From an uncultured Oribacterium sp. (lineage in GTDB: Bacteria > Bacillota > Clostridia > Lachnospirales > Lachnospiraceae), in the NCBI GenBank assembly GCA_937927445.1, contig CALAOB010000098.1:1-64000 (forward strand): a DNA stretch of 64,000 bases, in the 5' to 3' direction. Positions 1-7,752 of this stretch are shown piece after piece. The notes beneath the pieces were generated by a model that made no database searches, was not told the DNA's origin, and was given only the letters and a program-made list of their open reading frames with translations. Position numbers and translations under genes: made by a program. Within the stretch, counting starts at the first letter, position 1, and the number at the start of each line of letters is the position of its first letter.

Positions 1-46
1 AAACATACGTTAAGTCAAAATCATAATCGATGCACTTTCCTATAAA

Positions 47-79
47 GTAAAAAAACCGGAAGCTCTACAGCTTCCGGTT
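47..79 (-). terminator. Rho-independent terminator of tRNA-Leu(AAG)
   Basis: An 11-bp perfect stem (54-64 with 69-79) with a 4-base loop is followed on the minus strand by a run of T. It lies 7 bases past the 3' end of the tRNA. Confidence 0.9.
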
Positions 80-85
80 CATTCC

Positions 86-169
86 TGCGGGAGATGGGAC
101 TTGAACCCACACGTCCTATCGGACACAAGATCCTTAGTCTTGCCTGTCTGCCAATTTCAGCACTCCCGC
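86..169 (-). tRNA. tRNA-Leu, anticodon AAG
   Basis: The 7-bp acceptor stem pairs 87-93 with 163-169. The D-stem, long variable arm and T-arm (GTTCAAG) are all present. The anticodon stem is CAAGA/TCTTG and encloses the loop CTAAGGA, so the anticodon is AAG and reads CUU. The long variable arm agrees with a class II leucine tRNA. CCA is not encoded. A34 is rare among bacterial tRNAs outside tRNA-Arg(ACG); see findings. Confidence 0.93.
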
Positions 170-181
170 GCGACAAGGTGT

Positions 182-210
182 ATATTAGCACAGCAGAAGG
201 CAGTTGGCAA
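182..210 (-). promoter_or_regulatory. Promoter of tRNA-Leu(AAG)
   Basis: Minus-strand TTGCCA (205-210), a 17-base spacer and TAATAT (182-187) lie just upstream of the tRNA 5' end. Confidence 0.75.
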
Positions 211-291
211 CAACTTTTTTAATTTTTCATTTTCGTACACGGGACTTTTCGTTTCCCTTGACTGATAGGGGGCAGATTCCTTGGCTTCCTA

Positions 292-2838
292 TTAATTTTC
301 TTCAACTTCGGTCGTGGTCGGCTGCGCGGCGAGCTGGGCCTTGCGGGCCTTGATGTCCTCCTGGACGGACTTCTTCGTGCTTTCGTAGATGGCACGGCCC
401 TGCTCACGGCCGAAGGCCTTCATCAGGCGCACATAGTAGGTGTGTAAGGTGTTGATGCCTTCACTGTACTTTTTCTTCGTGAGCTGAATGTCTTCTTCCG
501 TCATCTCAAGGATCAGCTGCGCGTCCTTCGCGTCTACATCTGATTTCTGTTCAGCAGACTCTTTTTTATCGTTTTTTTTCGCTGACTTCTTCGCGCTCGT
601 TTTCTTCGTTGACTTCTTCGAAGCGGAAGCCTTCGTCTCCGCCTTCATTTCCGGCTTTTCTGAAGCGTTCGCTGTATCCTGCGCAGCCGTCTTCTCCGAA
701 GCGCCGGACTCCTTCTTTACAGCTGTGGACTTCTTCGCCTTCCGATGCGCACCGGTCTTCTTCGTGGCTTCGGATTTCTTCTCGTCCGTCACTGCAGGCT
801 GTCCGGCCTGAGCATGCGTTGCTGTCGTCTTCTCTTCATCTGCTGTCACAAAATCTGCGGCTGTCTTAGTAACAACATCTTCCGTTGTCGCGACGTCAGT
901 CTTCACTGTAGTAGTATCTGCAATTGACGATACCTCTGCGTTCTTTTCAGCAGCACCCGCAAGAGTCGTTGCGTTGTCCTTTGCTTCTGCATTTTTCTCT
1001 ACAGCAGCATCTGGAGCTGTTTCTACAGCAACATCCGAAGCCTGCGCTGTCACATCAACCACGACCAATTCTTCTGTTGTATCTTTTTCTGCAGAAGCAC
1101 CATAAACGTCTACTGTTTTTGTGGTCACAGCGCCCTGGTTCTTCACTGCGTCAGCAGCGTCCTTCTCCGTAGCATCTGCGTTTACCTTTACATCAGCCGT
1201 TGCGTCCTTCTCAGACTTACGATCTGCAGTTTTCTTGTCTACTACCTCTACGTTCTTCTCAGCCGCCTCCGTCTTCGGTGCGTCGTCCTTCTTCTCTGCG
1301 TTTTCCTCTGCCGGTCCGCCGACTCTCTTCATGGAGCGGGTGACCGGATCCCAGACGAACTGTACGCGGTTCGGATCGACCTTCGCGACGGCAGTGGTCT
1401 TCTTCTCGGCCTTCACAAGGGCTGCCGTTTCCTGCTTTGTCTTTGTAAGTACTGTGCCATTCGTAACATCCAGCGCCACATTCCCGGAAGCATTCTGCTT
1501 TTCTTCCTTCTTACGGTTCTCTGAAGCGCGCTGCTTTTCATCACTTACCGGCTGCTCATTTTGCTTTGAATGATTTCTGCTCTTAGCGGCAGACGGTTCG
1601 TCCTGCTCTGCTTTCTGCTCTTCGCGTTCCTGACGCTGGTCGAGGGCGATGCGGGATGCTTCGTTCATCTTCATGATGCCATCGTAGCCGCCGAAACGCT
1701 CCTGTGCCGGCTCAATCGTCGTGTCCTGCTCCGCTGTGCTGCTCTGCTCCCGGCGATTACCCGACTGCTCACGTGTGCTGCGTGTGTTCTGGGTCCGAGC
1801 ATCGACATCACGGCCGGCGCGCTGCTCGCTGCCTGTCTTCTCTGCCGCAGTGGTGTCCGAGCGATCCTGCGTATTCCGATCTTCACGCTCCGAACGGTCA
1901 TTCCGCTCATTGCGATGATTCTGATCGTTGCGACGGTTCCGGCCATTGCGTCCACGGCCGCCACGCTCACTGCGTCCCGTAGTCGTCGAGGCCTCCGCAT
2001 CAGAGACTGGTGTAGCGCCGGAAGCATTGTCCGAGGATACGGACGCGTTCATCACAGTCTCCTGCTGTGCCGCAGAATCCGGCTGTGCCTCACGCGCAGT
2101 GTTCTCAGACTTCGCAGCGGCACTGCTCAGCTCCTTCGCGAGCTGATCGGCCGGGGTCTCGGTCATGAGCGGATTCGGCAGGATCGCCACCGGCTCACTG
2201 ACCTCCATGAAATTCCGGGTATCGTTCCGACGACGGCGCTGGTTGCTGCGGCTAAGGGTCGGACGGGTCGGGATGGTGTTCATCGTCGTGAATGCATCGA
2301 CCAGCATTGCCTTCTGCTCACGCTCCTTACAGAGACGGATCCGGGCTTCGTCGTTCAGCTCCGAGCTCAGCAGGCACTGCTTGATCGTCTCACCGAGCAG
2401 GATCTCCGCGCCGCGCAGGCTGTGCCAGAAATCGCGTACCGCGGCATAGCCGTGATCCTTCGATACGATACAGATCTTCTCGCCCGAATCCAGGAACATG
2501 CCGGTCGTCGACGCGATGTACATGTCGAGCGCGTTGCTGTGCTGCTTCAGCAGCTTCACGAGACGCACATGCACCCCGTTCTTCCGAAGATCATCCACGA
2601 CGCCCTTCGTCACGGCGCTGTTTTCATCACTGTAATACATGACGAGCGTATCGCTCTCATTGAGGTAGGTGTAGCCCTCGAGACCCGATGCATGGGTATT
2701 CTCAAAATCAACTAAAATAATCACTGTTGCTCCTTCTGCTTTCGCTGATGCTCCCTCATGGGTTCCAGCCTCTGCATCCCGCAGATACTTCAGTACAGTG
2801 CCCATACTTCGCTCATGCATCACGGAAGAAACCTGCAT
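292..2838 (-). CDS. NYN/PIN-like domain protein with long low-complexity region
   Basis: About residues 38-175 form a NYN (PIN-like nuclease) domain. Candidate metal-binding acidic residues are in VDFEN (about 43-47), ALDMY and SKDHGY, and GEKICIVSKD reads like the core of such folds. NYN proteins usually act on RNA. From about 200 to 780 the chain is low-complexity, first rich in R/N/E/S and then in A/K/E/T/V with many near-repeats of EKNAE type. The last 80 residues regain predicted helical order (EEDIQLTKKKYSEGINTLH). The start is uncertain: M1 has no good ribosome site and another Met lies at residue 12. The substrate is unknown; the disordered arm may bind RNA or partners (inference). 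Confidence 0.8.
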   Translation of the reverse strand: MQVSSVMHERSMGTVLKYLRDAEAGTHEGASAKAEGATVIILVDFENTHASGLEGYTYLNESDTLVMYYSDENSAVTKGVVDDLRKNGVHVRLVKLLKQHSNALDMYIASTTGMFLDSGEKICIVSKDHGYAAVRDFWHSLRGAEILLGETIKQCLLSSELNDEARIRLCKEREQKAMLVDAFTTMNTIPTRPTLSRSNQRRRRNDTRNFMEVSEPVAILPNPLMTETPADQLAKELSSAAAKSENTAREAQPDSAAQQETVMNASVSSDNASGATPVSDAEASTTTGRSERGGRGRNGRNRRNDQNHRNERNDRSEREDRNTQDRSDTTAAEKTGSEQRAGRDVDARTQNTRSTREQSGNRREQSSTAEQDTTIEPAQERFGGYDGIMKMNEASRIALDQRQEREEQKAEQDEPSAAKSRNHSKQNEQPVSDEKQRASENRKKEEKQNASGNVALDVTNGTVLTKTKQETAALVKAEKKTTAVAKVDPNRVQFVWDPVTRSMKRVGGPAEENAEKKDDAPKTEAAEKNVEVVDKKTADRKSEKDATADVKVNADATEKDAADAVKNQGAVTTKTVDVYGASAEKDTTEELVVVDVTAQASDVAVETAPDAAVEKNAEAKDNATTLAGAAEKNAEVSSIADTTTVKTDVATTEDVVTKTAADFVTADEEKTTATHAQAGQPAVTDEKKSEATKKTGAHRKAKKSTAVKKESGASEKTAAQDTANASEKPEMKAETKASASKKSTKKTSAKKSAKKNDKKESAEQKSDVDAKDAQLILEMTEEDIQLTKKKYSEGINTLHTYYVRLMKAFGREQGRAIYESTKKSVQEDIKARKAQLAAQPTTTEVEEN

Positions 2839-3134
2839 GCGACCTGCGCCACATACAGAACACCTCCGCTCTTCTCCAGATGAGATTCGATCCGTTTCTG
2901 AAAATCAATTACGGATCCGTGTACTTCATGTCGACATCGATCCTTTGCGCCGCTGATTGAATCATAACGACGGATTCATAATCCACATGTCGATATCAAA
3001 CATCCGATCCGTTCCATCAGAATCGAAACAACACGTCCGTCTCATCCAGTTCATATACGCCCGCATATGGTGAACCTTCAGCCTGTACAAACCCAGAGTT
3101 TCCAAACATAATTTTAAATCGTGACTAGTATAAC
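2839..3134. other. Intergenic stretch with possible degraded coding sequence
   Basis: About 300 bases lie between the NYN gene and the tRNA-Ser terminator. No complete gene is seen. On the minus strand a frame open from 2974 to 2820 reads like protein (it contains DFQKRIESHLEKSGGVLY), but it has no start codon and ends out of frame with the NYN gene. A 30-codon frame upstream starts MFGNSGFVQAEG. These could be remnants of a gene or of the true 5' part of the NYN gene. No convincing promoter was found. Confidence 0.35.
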
Positions 3135-3165
3135 AAAAAAACCGGTTCAAATGAACCGGTTTTTT
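3135..3165 (-). terminator. Bidirectional terminator after tRNA-Ser
   Basis: A 9-bp perfect stem, ACCGGTTCA/TGAACCGGT, has A runs on its left and T runs on its right, so it can work on either strand. It ends the tRNA-Ser transcript 4 bases past the tRNA. Confidence 0.85.
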
Positions 3166-3169
3166 CAAG

Positions 3170-3255
3170 CGACGAGGATGAGACTCGAACTCACAACCCG
3201 CATACACGGGCACCAACTTTCCAGGCTGGCCGACTACCAATTATCACACCTCGTC
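3170..3255 (-). tRNA. tRNA-Ser, anticodon GGA
   Basis: The acceptor stem is GACGAGG/CCTCGTC with discriminator G. The anticodon stem CCAGC/GTTGG encloses CTGGAAA, giving GGA (reads UCC). A long variable arm (CCCG...CGGG) fits serine. The D-arm is weak: its stem TGAT/GTCG holds only with G-T pairs. Confidence 0.9.
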
Positions 3256-3286
3256 ATGTGTTGTGCTGCATCAATTCAGCTCGTTT

Positions 3287-3315
3287 ATAATAGCAAAGCG
3301 CCACGCCCGCGTCAA
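3287..3315 (-). promoter_or_regulatory. Promoter of tRNA-Ser
   Basis: Minus-strand TTGACG (3310-3315), a 17-base spacer and TATTAT (3287-3292). The same TTGAC-17-TATTAT design precedes tRNA-Trp and tRNA-Leu(CAG) in this window. Confidence 0.85.
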
Positions 3316-3387
3316 GCACAAATTTGAAAATAATTTAATTCAGCTGTTACAGCTGTTACAGTTCAGGCAAGGGGACCAAGAGGAAAT

Positions 3388-3415
3388 GGCAACGGAGTAC
3401 TGTGCCTCCGTTGCC
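3388..3415. repeat. Small hairpin with GGAGTACTGTGC motif, 3' of oppF
   Basis: A 10-bp perfect stem (3388-3397 with 3406-3415) has the loop TACTGTGC. It sits 26 bases past the oppF stop but has no good T run. The same sequence motif occurs in palindrome C (50958-50977) and past the pyridoxal kinase gene (56840-56859). Confidence 0.65.
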
Positions 3416-3440
3416 GTCCCTCCGGCTCTCCTGCCTTCAC

Positions 3441-4397
3441 TTAATCATACACCAGTGGCGCTTTCTTCATCCACTCGCTGAACTCTTCGTCCGTGCAGCG
3501 TACATAGTGGCTGCCTTCCACGAGGTGCTTTGTGCCCTTCGTGTAGTCGATGCCGGAGGTCTTGTAGTCGTAGGTTTCCGCGACGCGCTTCTTCTCGACC
3601 ACCGGGTTCGGGCTCGGGATCGCGCTCAGCAGCGAACGGGTATACGGGTGCACCGGATGGTTGAAGATTTCCTCGGTCGTACCGGTCTCGAGCAGATGTC
3701 CGAGATGGAGGACGCCGATGCGGTCGGAAATATACTTGACCATCGAGAGGTCATGCGCGATGAAGAGGTACGCGGTGCCGGTCTCCTCCTGGATATCCTT
3801 CATGAGGTTCACGACCTGCGCCTGGATCGAAACATCGAGCGCAGAGATACACTCATCCGCGATGATCAGTTTCGGGTTCATGATGAGCGCACGGGCAATG
3901 CCGACACGCTGACGCTGTCCGCCGGAGAACTGGTGCGGATAACGGGTCGCGTGCTCCGGTGCGAGGCCGACCTTCTTGAGAATCGCCTTCACCATCTGGT
4001 CACGCTCTGCTGCGTTCGCAAACTTGTGATGAATATCGAGGCCCTCTCCGATGATGTCCTCGACCTTCTTACGCGGATTGAGCGATGCCATCGGATCCTG
4101 GAAGATCATCTGCATATCGTTGCGGAGGAGCTTCTGGGTATCCTTACTCATCTTCCCGCTGATATCCTTTCCTTCGAACAGGATCTTGCCCGCGGTCGGA
4201 TCGTAGAGACGGATTACGGAACGTCCGATCGTCGACTTACCGGAGCCGGACTCGCCGACGAGACCGTAGGTCTCGCCCGGATAGATCTCGAAGCTGACAT
4301 CATCGACGGCCTTGACCGTGAAAGAATTCGAAACCTTGAAATACTGCTTTAAGCCGTCCACTTTCAGGATCGGCTCCTGATTATAATTCACTGCCAT
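3441..4397 (-). CDS. oppF: Oligopeptide ABC transporter ATP-binding protein OppF
   Basis: 318 residues. This is the second ATPase of an OppBCDF-type importer: it hydrolyses ATP at the inner membrane face to drive peptide uptake. Walker A GESGSGKS is at 48-55, the signature FSGGQ at 157-161, and Walker B LIIADE at 177-182; the usual DEP is DEC here (DECISALD). The C-terminal HPY-type region of the Opp/Dpp family follows. The start has an AAGGAG site 9 bases upstream and lies inside the end of oppD (17-base overlap), so the two are translationally coupled. It is the last gene of oppABCDF. The exact substrate (oligo- or dipeptide) cannot be read from sequence. Confidence 0.93.
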   Translation of the reverse strand: MAVNYNQEPILKVDGLKQYFKVSNSFTVKAVDDVSFEIYPGETYGLVGESGSGKSTIGRSVIRLYDPTAGKILFEGKDISGKMSKDTQKLLRNDMQMIFQDPMASLNPRKKVEDIIGEGLDIHHKFANAAERDQMVKAILKKVGLAPEHATRYPHQFSGGQRQRVGIARALIMNPKLIIADECISALDVSIQAQVVNLMKDIQEETGTAYLFIAHDLSMVKYISDRIGVLHLGHLLETGTTEEIFNHPVHPYTRSLLSAIPSPNPVVEKKRVAETYDYKTSGIDYTKGTKHLVEGSHYVRCTDEEFSEWMKKAPLVYD

Positions 4398-5475
4398 CGA
4401 TGCCGGCTCCTTTCTTCATACGTTCGATTCTTGCGCGAAGCTCCGCCGGCATCTCTACCTTCGGTGCGCGCGGGTCCAGAAGCCAGGTGGCTGCATAGTG
4501 CGTATCGCTGATCTTGAACATCGGCGGATCGGCCTTGTCGTCGACGTCGAGCGCAAACTTGTTACGCGGCGCGAAGGCATCGCCCTGCTTCTCGTGGAGA
4601 AGGTTTGGCGGTGAGCCCGGGATCGTATAGAGACGCTCGTCGGCGGTGTCGAGGTCCGGCATCGCACTGAGGAGGCCCCAGGTGTACGGATGACGCGGAT
4701 CGTAGTAGATCTCGTTGATCGTGCCCTTTTCGACGATCTTTCCGGCGTACATGACATTGACGTAGTCCGCCACCTTTGCCACGACACCGAGGTCGTGGGT
4801 AATGTAAATGACGGAAATGCCGCGCTCCTCCTGGATCTTCTTGATCAGCTCCAGGATCTTCGCCTGAATGGTCACATCGAGTGCGGTCGTCGGCTCATCA
4901 CAGATCAGCAGGTCCGGATCACAGGCCAGCGCGATCGCGATGACGACACGCTGCCGCATACCACCGGAGAGCTGGTGCGGATAGTTCTTCATCCGCTTCT
5001 CCGGCTCCTCGATGCCGACCTCACGAAGCAGCTCGACCGCACGCTTCCAGGCATCCTCCTTCTTCGTCTTATAGTGCCAGATCATGCCCTCCATAATCTG
5101 CTTTCCGATATTCATCGTCGGATCAAGGGAGGTCATCGGGTCCTGGAATACCATCGAGATCCGCTTGCCGTTGATATGCTTACGGATCCACTTCTTGTCC
5201 TTTTCGAGGATCTCGACCGTCTCGGTCTGCCCATCTGCGTGGGTATAGGTGAAGCGGATAGAGCCTGCATTGACCGTCGCGTTCTTTGCGAGGATGCCCA
5301 TGGCGGCCTTCATCGTGACCGACTTACCGGAGCCGGACTCACCGACGATGGCGACCGTCTCCCCCTTGTAAAGGTCAATGTCTACGCCCCGGATGGCATG
5401 TACCATCCCGGCCGTCGTTTTAAAGCTGATATCAAGATTCTCGATCTTGAGAATTTTCTCTTTCTGTTCTGCCAT
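4381..5475 (-). CDS. oppD: Oligopeptide ABC transporter ATP-binding protein OppD
   Basis: 364 residues, the first ATPase of the importer. Walker A GESGSGKS is at 45-52, the signature LSGGM about 172, and Walker [13 protein letters not shown] follows at about 190-201. The C-terminal region contains the family RHPYTWGLL and PGSPPNL segments. A charged insert after Walker A ([18 protein letters not shown]) is typical of the OppD branch. It begins one base after the oppC stop region and overlaps oppF. It pairs with OppF as a heterodimer under the OppB/OppC permeases. Confidence 0.93.
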   Translation of the reverse strand: MAEQKEKILKIENLDISFKTTAGMVHAIRGVDIDLYKGETVAIVGESGSGKSVTMKAAMGILAKNATVNAGSIRFTYTHADGQTETVEILEKDKKWIRKHINGKRISMVFQDPMTSLDPTMNIGKQIMEGMIWHYKTKKEDAWKRAVELLREVGIEEPEKRMKNYPHQLSGGMRQRVVIAIALACDPDLLICDEPTTALDVTIQAKILELIKKIQEERGISVIYITHDLGVVAKVADYVNVMYAGKIVEKGTINEIYYDPRHPYTWGLLSAMPDLDTADERLYTIPGSPPNLLHEKQGDAFAPRNKFALDVDDKADPPMFKISDTHYAATWLLDPRAPKVEMPAELRARIERMKKGAGIDGSEL

Positions 5476-5476
5476 C

Positions 5477-6556
5477 TTACATCTCCTTCATCTTCGGATC
5501 GAGTGCCTCACGGAGACCATCGGCAATCAGGTTAAATGAAAGCATCAGAAGCGCCATGACGATGATCGGCGGGATGATCTGATACGGATGGGTCGTAAAG
5601 CTGTTATAGCCATCGGAAATCAGGGAGCCGAGGGAGCACTGCGGAACCGGGATGCCCAGTCCGACGAAGCTCAGGAACGCCTCGGTGAAGATGGCGGTCG
5701 GAATCGAGAACATGACCTGCGTGATGATCGGTCCAATGATGTTCGGAAGGATCTCCTTGAAGATGATATGGAACGCGCCGGCACCGAGGGTTCTCGATGC
5801 GAGGACGAACTCCTGCTCCTTCAGCTTCAGCATCTCGGCACGGGCGATACGGCTCATGCCGACCCACTCGGTCAGCATCAGGGCGAAGATGATGGTCACC
5901 ATACCCGGCTTCAGTACGAGGAGAAGCAGGGTCACGATGACGAGTCGCGGGATACCGTTCATGATCTCGAGGATACGCTGCATGATGATATCGGTCTTGC
6001 CGCCGAAGTAGCCGGAAATGAGACCATAGGACATACCGATCACCATGTCGATGATGGTCGCCGCGAAGGCAATGATCAGGGAGACACGGGTACCGGACCA
6101 GGTTCTCGTAAAGATGTCACGACCATAACGGTCGGTGCCGAACCAGTAGAAGGTATCGTAGAGCTTCTTCGCTGCATACTCGTTCACGAGCTTCGTGCCG
6201 GTGGTAGTCTTCATCTTCTCGGAACCGTCCAGGATGCCGAGGTTCTCGATCACCTGCATACGCGGTGCGAGGTTCTTCATCTGCAGATTCTGTGCAGAGA
6301 AGCTGTAGCCGGAGATCTTCGGTCCGATGATCGCCATGAGGGTGATCAGGATGACGAACACGAGACCGATGACGGCACTTTTCTTATGGAAGAAACGCGT
6401 CGTCACATCCTTCCAGAAGGACTGGGAGGAGAAGTTCGTGTCGATGGCGATCTCGCCGGCATTATCCTTCCGGACGAAGTCACTGTCGACCGGAACATAA
6501 GCATTGACCACACCCGCTGTCTGGGCTGTCAGTAGCTGTTTTTTCTTTCCAAACAT
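5477..6556 (-). CDS. oppC: Oligopeptide ABC transporter permease OppC
   Basis: 359 residues, an inner-membrane permease. There is a hydrophilic N-terminal tail of about 50 residues, TM1 around 57-79, then a long external loop holding FGTDRYGRDIFTR, which marks the OppC/DppC branch. Five further hydrophobic segments follow. The cytoplasmic coupling loop that meets the ATPases reads ASRTLGAGAFHIIFKEILPN. It is separated from oppB by 2 bases and followed at once by oppD. Confidence 0.93.
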   Translation of the reverse strand: MFGKKKQLLTAQTAGVVNAYVPVDSDFVRKDNAGEIAIDTNFSSQSFWKDVTTRFFHKKSAVIGLVFVILITLMAIIGPKISGYSFSAQNLQMKNLAPRMQVIENLGILDGSEKMKTTTGTKLVNEYAAKKLYDTFYWFGTDRYGRDIFTRTWSGTRVSLIIAFAATIIDMVIGMSYGLISGYFGGKTDIIMQRILEIMNGIPRLVIVTLLLLVLKPGMVTIIFALMLTEWVGMSRIARAEMLKLKEQEFVLASRTLGAGAFHIIFKEILPNIIGPIITQVMFSIPTAIFTEAFLSFVGLGIPVPQCSLGSLISDGYNSFTTHPYQIIPPIIVMALLMLSFNLIADGLREALDPKMKEM

Positions 6557-6558
6557 AC

Positions 6559-7494
6559 TTATTTACCGTCCTTTGCAAGTCTGATTCGCGGATCGATGAT
6601 GCCATAGAGGATATCAACGACGAGCATGATGCCGATGTACATCGCGGAGTAGATGAAGGCGAGGGAGATGACGACGTTATAGTCGTTCGACTGGATCGCG
6701 TTGACCAGCAGTGAGCCGACGCCCGGGATTGCGAAGATCTTCTCGACGACGAGGGAACCGGTCATGAGGTCGACGATCAGCGGTGCCAGGACCGTGATGA
6801 TCGGAATCAGGGCGTTCCGAAGTGCATGACGGAAAATCAGGGCGAATCCGGAGATACCCTTCGACTCCGCGAGCAGCATATAGTCGCTGTCGAGTACCTC
6901 CATCATCTCGGAACGGGTGAAACGTGCGATGGAGGCCATCGTGAACATCGAAAGGGAAATACTCGGCAGTGCGCTCGAGGCCATCGCCCGCTTCGCATCG
7001 AACAGCATCGGGAACAGCTTCATATTGAAGCCAAGCTGATAGCTCAGGAGCAGGGCGAATACATAGGACGGTACGGATACACCGATGACCGAGATCACCG
7101 TGCAGAGGGTGTCGACCCAGGTGTCGTGGCGAAGCGCCGCGATGAGGCCGAGGATGAGGCCGACGACGGCACCGAGGCTGACCGCAGCACCACCGATACG
7201 GATGGAGATCGGAAGACGGGTTGCGATGAGCTGGGAAATCGGGGTGTTCTTCGAGATATTGTAGCTGACACCGAAGTCACCGGTCAGCATGTTCTTGACA
7301 TAGCGGAAAAACTGCACGATGACGGGCTGATCGAGGCCGTACTTCGCATACAGTGCGGCGCGCTGCGCATCATTCAGCTTCTCATCATTGAACGGTGATC
7401 CCGGCATCAGCTGCATCAGGATAAAGAGCACCAGTAAAATGACGAGGAGGGTGAAGATCGAGGTCAACACTCGCTTGGTTACATACTTTTTCAC
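6559..7494 (-). CDS. oppB: Oligopeptide ABC transporter permease OppB
   Basis: 311 residues, the partner permease of OppC. TM1 is at about 8-30 with PGSPF after it, as is usual in OppB/DppB. The coupling loop reads AESKGISGFALIFRHALRNA. There are six predicted membrane segments. A good GGGAGGTAAT-type ribosome site lies just upstream. It is the first of four tightly packed genes and lies 258 bases after oppA; hairpins fill that gap. Confidence 0.92.
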   Translation of the reverse strand: MKKYVTKRVLTSIFTLLVILLVLFILMQLMPGSPFNDEKLNDAQRAALYAKYGLDQPVIVQFFRYVKNMLTGDFGVSYNISKNTPISQLIATRLPISIRIGGAAVSLGAVVGLILGLIAALRHDTWVDTLCTVISVIGVSVPSYVFALLLSYQLGFNMKLFPMLFDAKRAMASSALPSISLSMFTMASIARFTRSEMMEVLDSDYMLLAESKGISGFALIFRHALRNALIPIITVLAPLIVDLMTGSLVVEKIFAIPGVGSLLVNAIQSNDYNVVISLAFIYSAMYIGIMLVVDILYGIIDPRIRLAKDGK

Positions 7495-7542
7495 AATTAC
7501 CTCCCTTTGGGCATGAGCACGTACACTCTTCTGCCCTGTATA

Positions 7543-7560
7543 CTACGGTTTAAGCCGTAG
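7543..7560 (-). other. Intercistronic hairpin 1 between oppA and oppB
   Basis: A short stem, CTACGG/CCGTAG, with a 6-base loop lies about 50 bases upstream of oppB. With the two larger stems it may protect the oppA message or limit read-through. Confidence 0.4.
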
Positions 7561-7595
7561 ACACGTTCGAAAGCGCTCGAGATTCGATATCTTCT

Positions 7596-7629
7596 GCGAT
7601 CAGCGTTCTGTTTTCGGAACGCTGATCGC
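7596..7629 (-). other. Intercistronic hairpin 2 between oppA and oppB
   Basis: A 13-bp perfect stem (7596-7608 with 7617-7629) has an 8-base loop. No T run follows on the minus strand, so it looks like an mRNA-stabilising or attenuating stem rather than a simple terminator. Confidence 0.65.
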
Positions 7630-7696
7630 AAAAGAATTTACACACGTTTACTGAAGCGTTTCTGAGCCTGTCTATGGCATAAACCAGAAATGATAC

Positions 7697-7721
7697 AGGC
7701 CGCATTTTCATGCGGCCTGCT
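7697..7721 (-). terminator. Hairpin 3' of oppA (weak terminator or 3' stabiliser)
   Basis: A stem of about 9 bp, AGGCCGCAT/ATGCGGCCT, is closed by a GAAA-type tetraloop on the minus strand and lies about 30 bases after the oppA stop. The following TATCATTT is a poor T tract, so termination may be partial and favour oppA over oppBCDF. Confidence 0.5.
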
Positions 7722-7752
7722 ATCAAAAGAACTGTTTCAAACAATCAGATGA

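Noticed and set aside
2962..3240. 92-codon minus-strand frame across tRNA-Ser
   Set aside because: Its first half is the tRNA gene read as codons; the rest has no family likeness.
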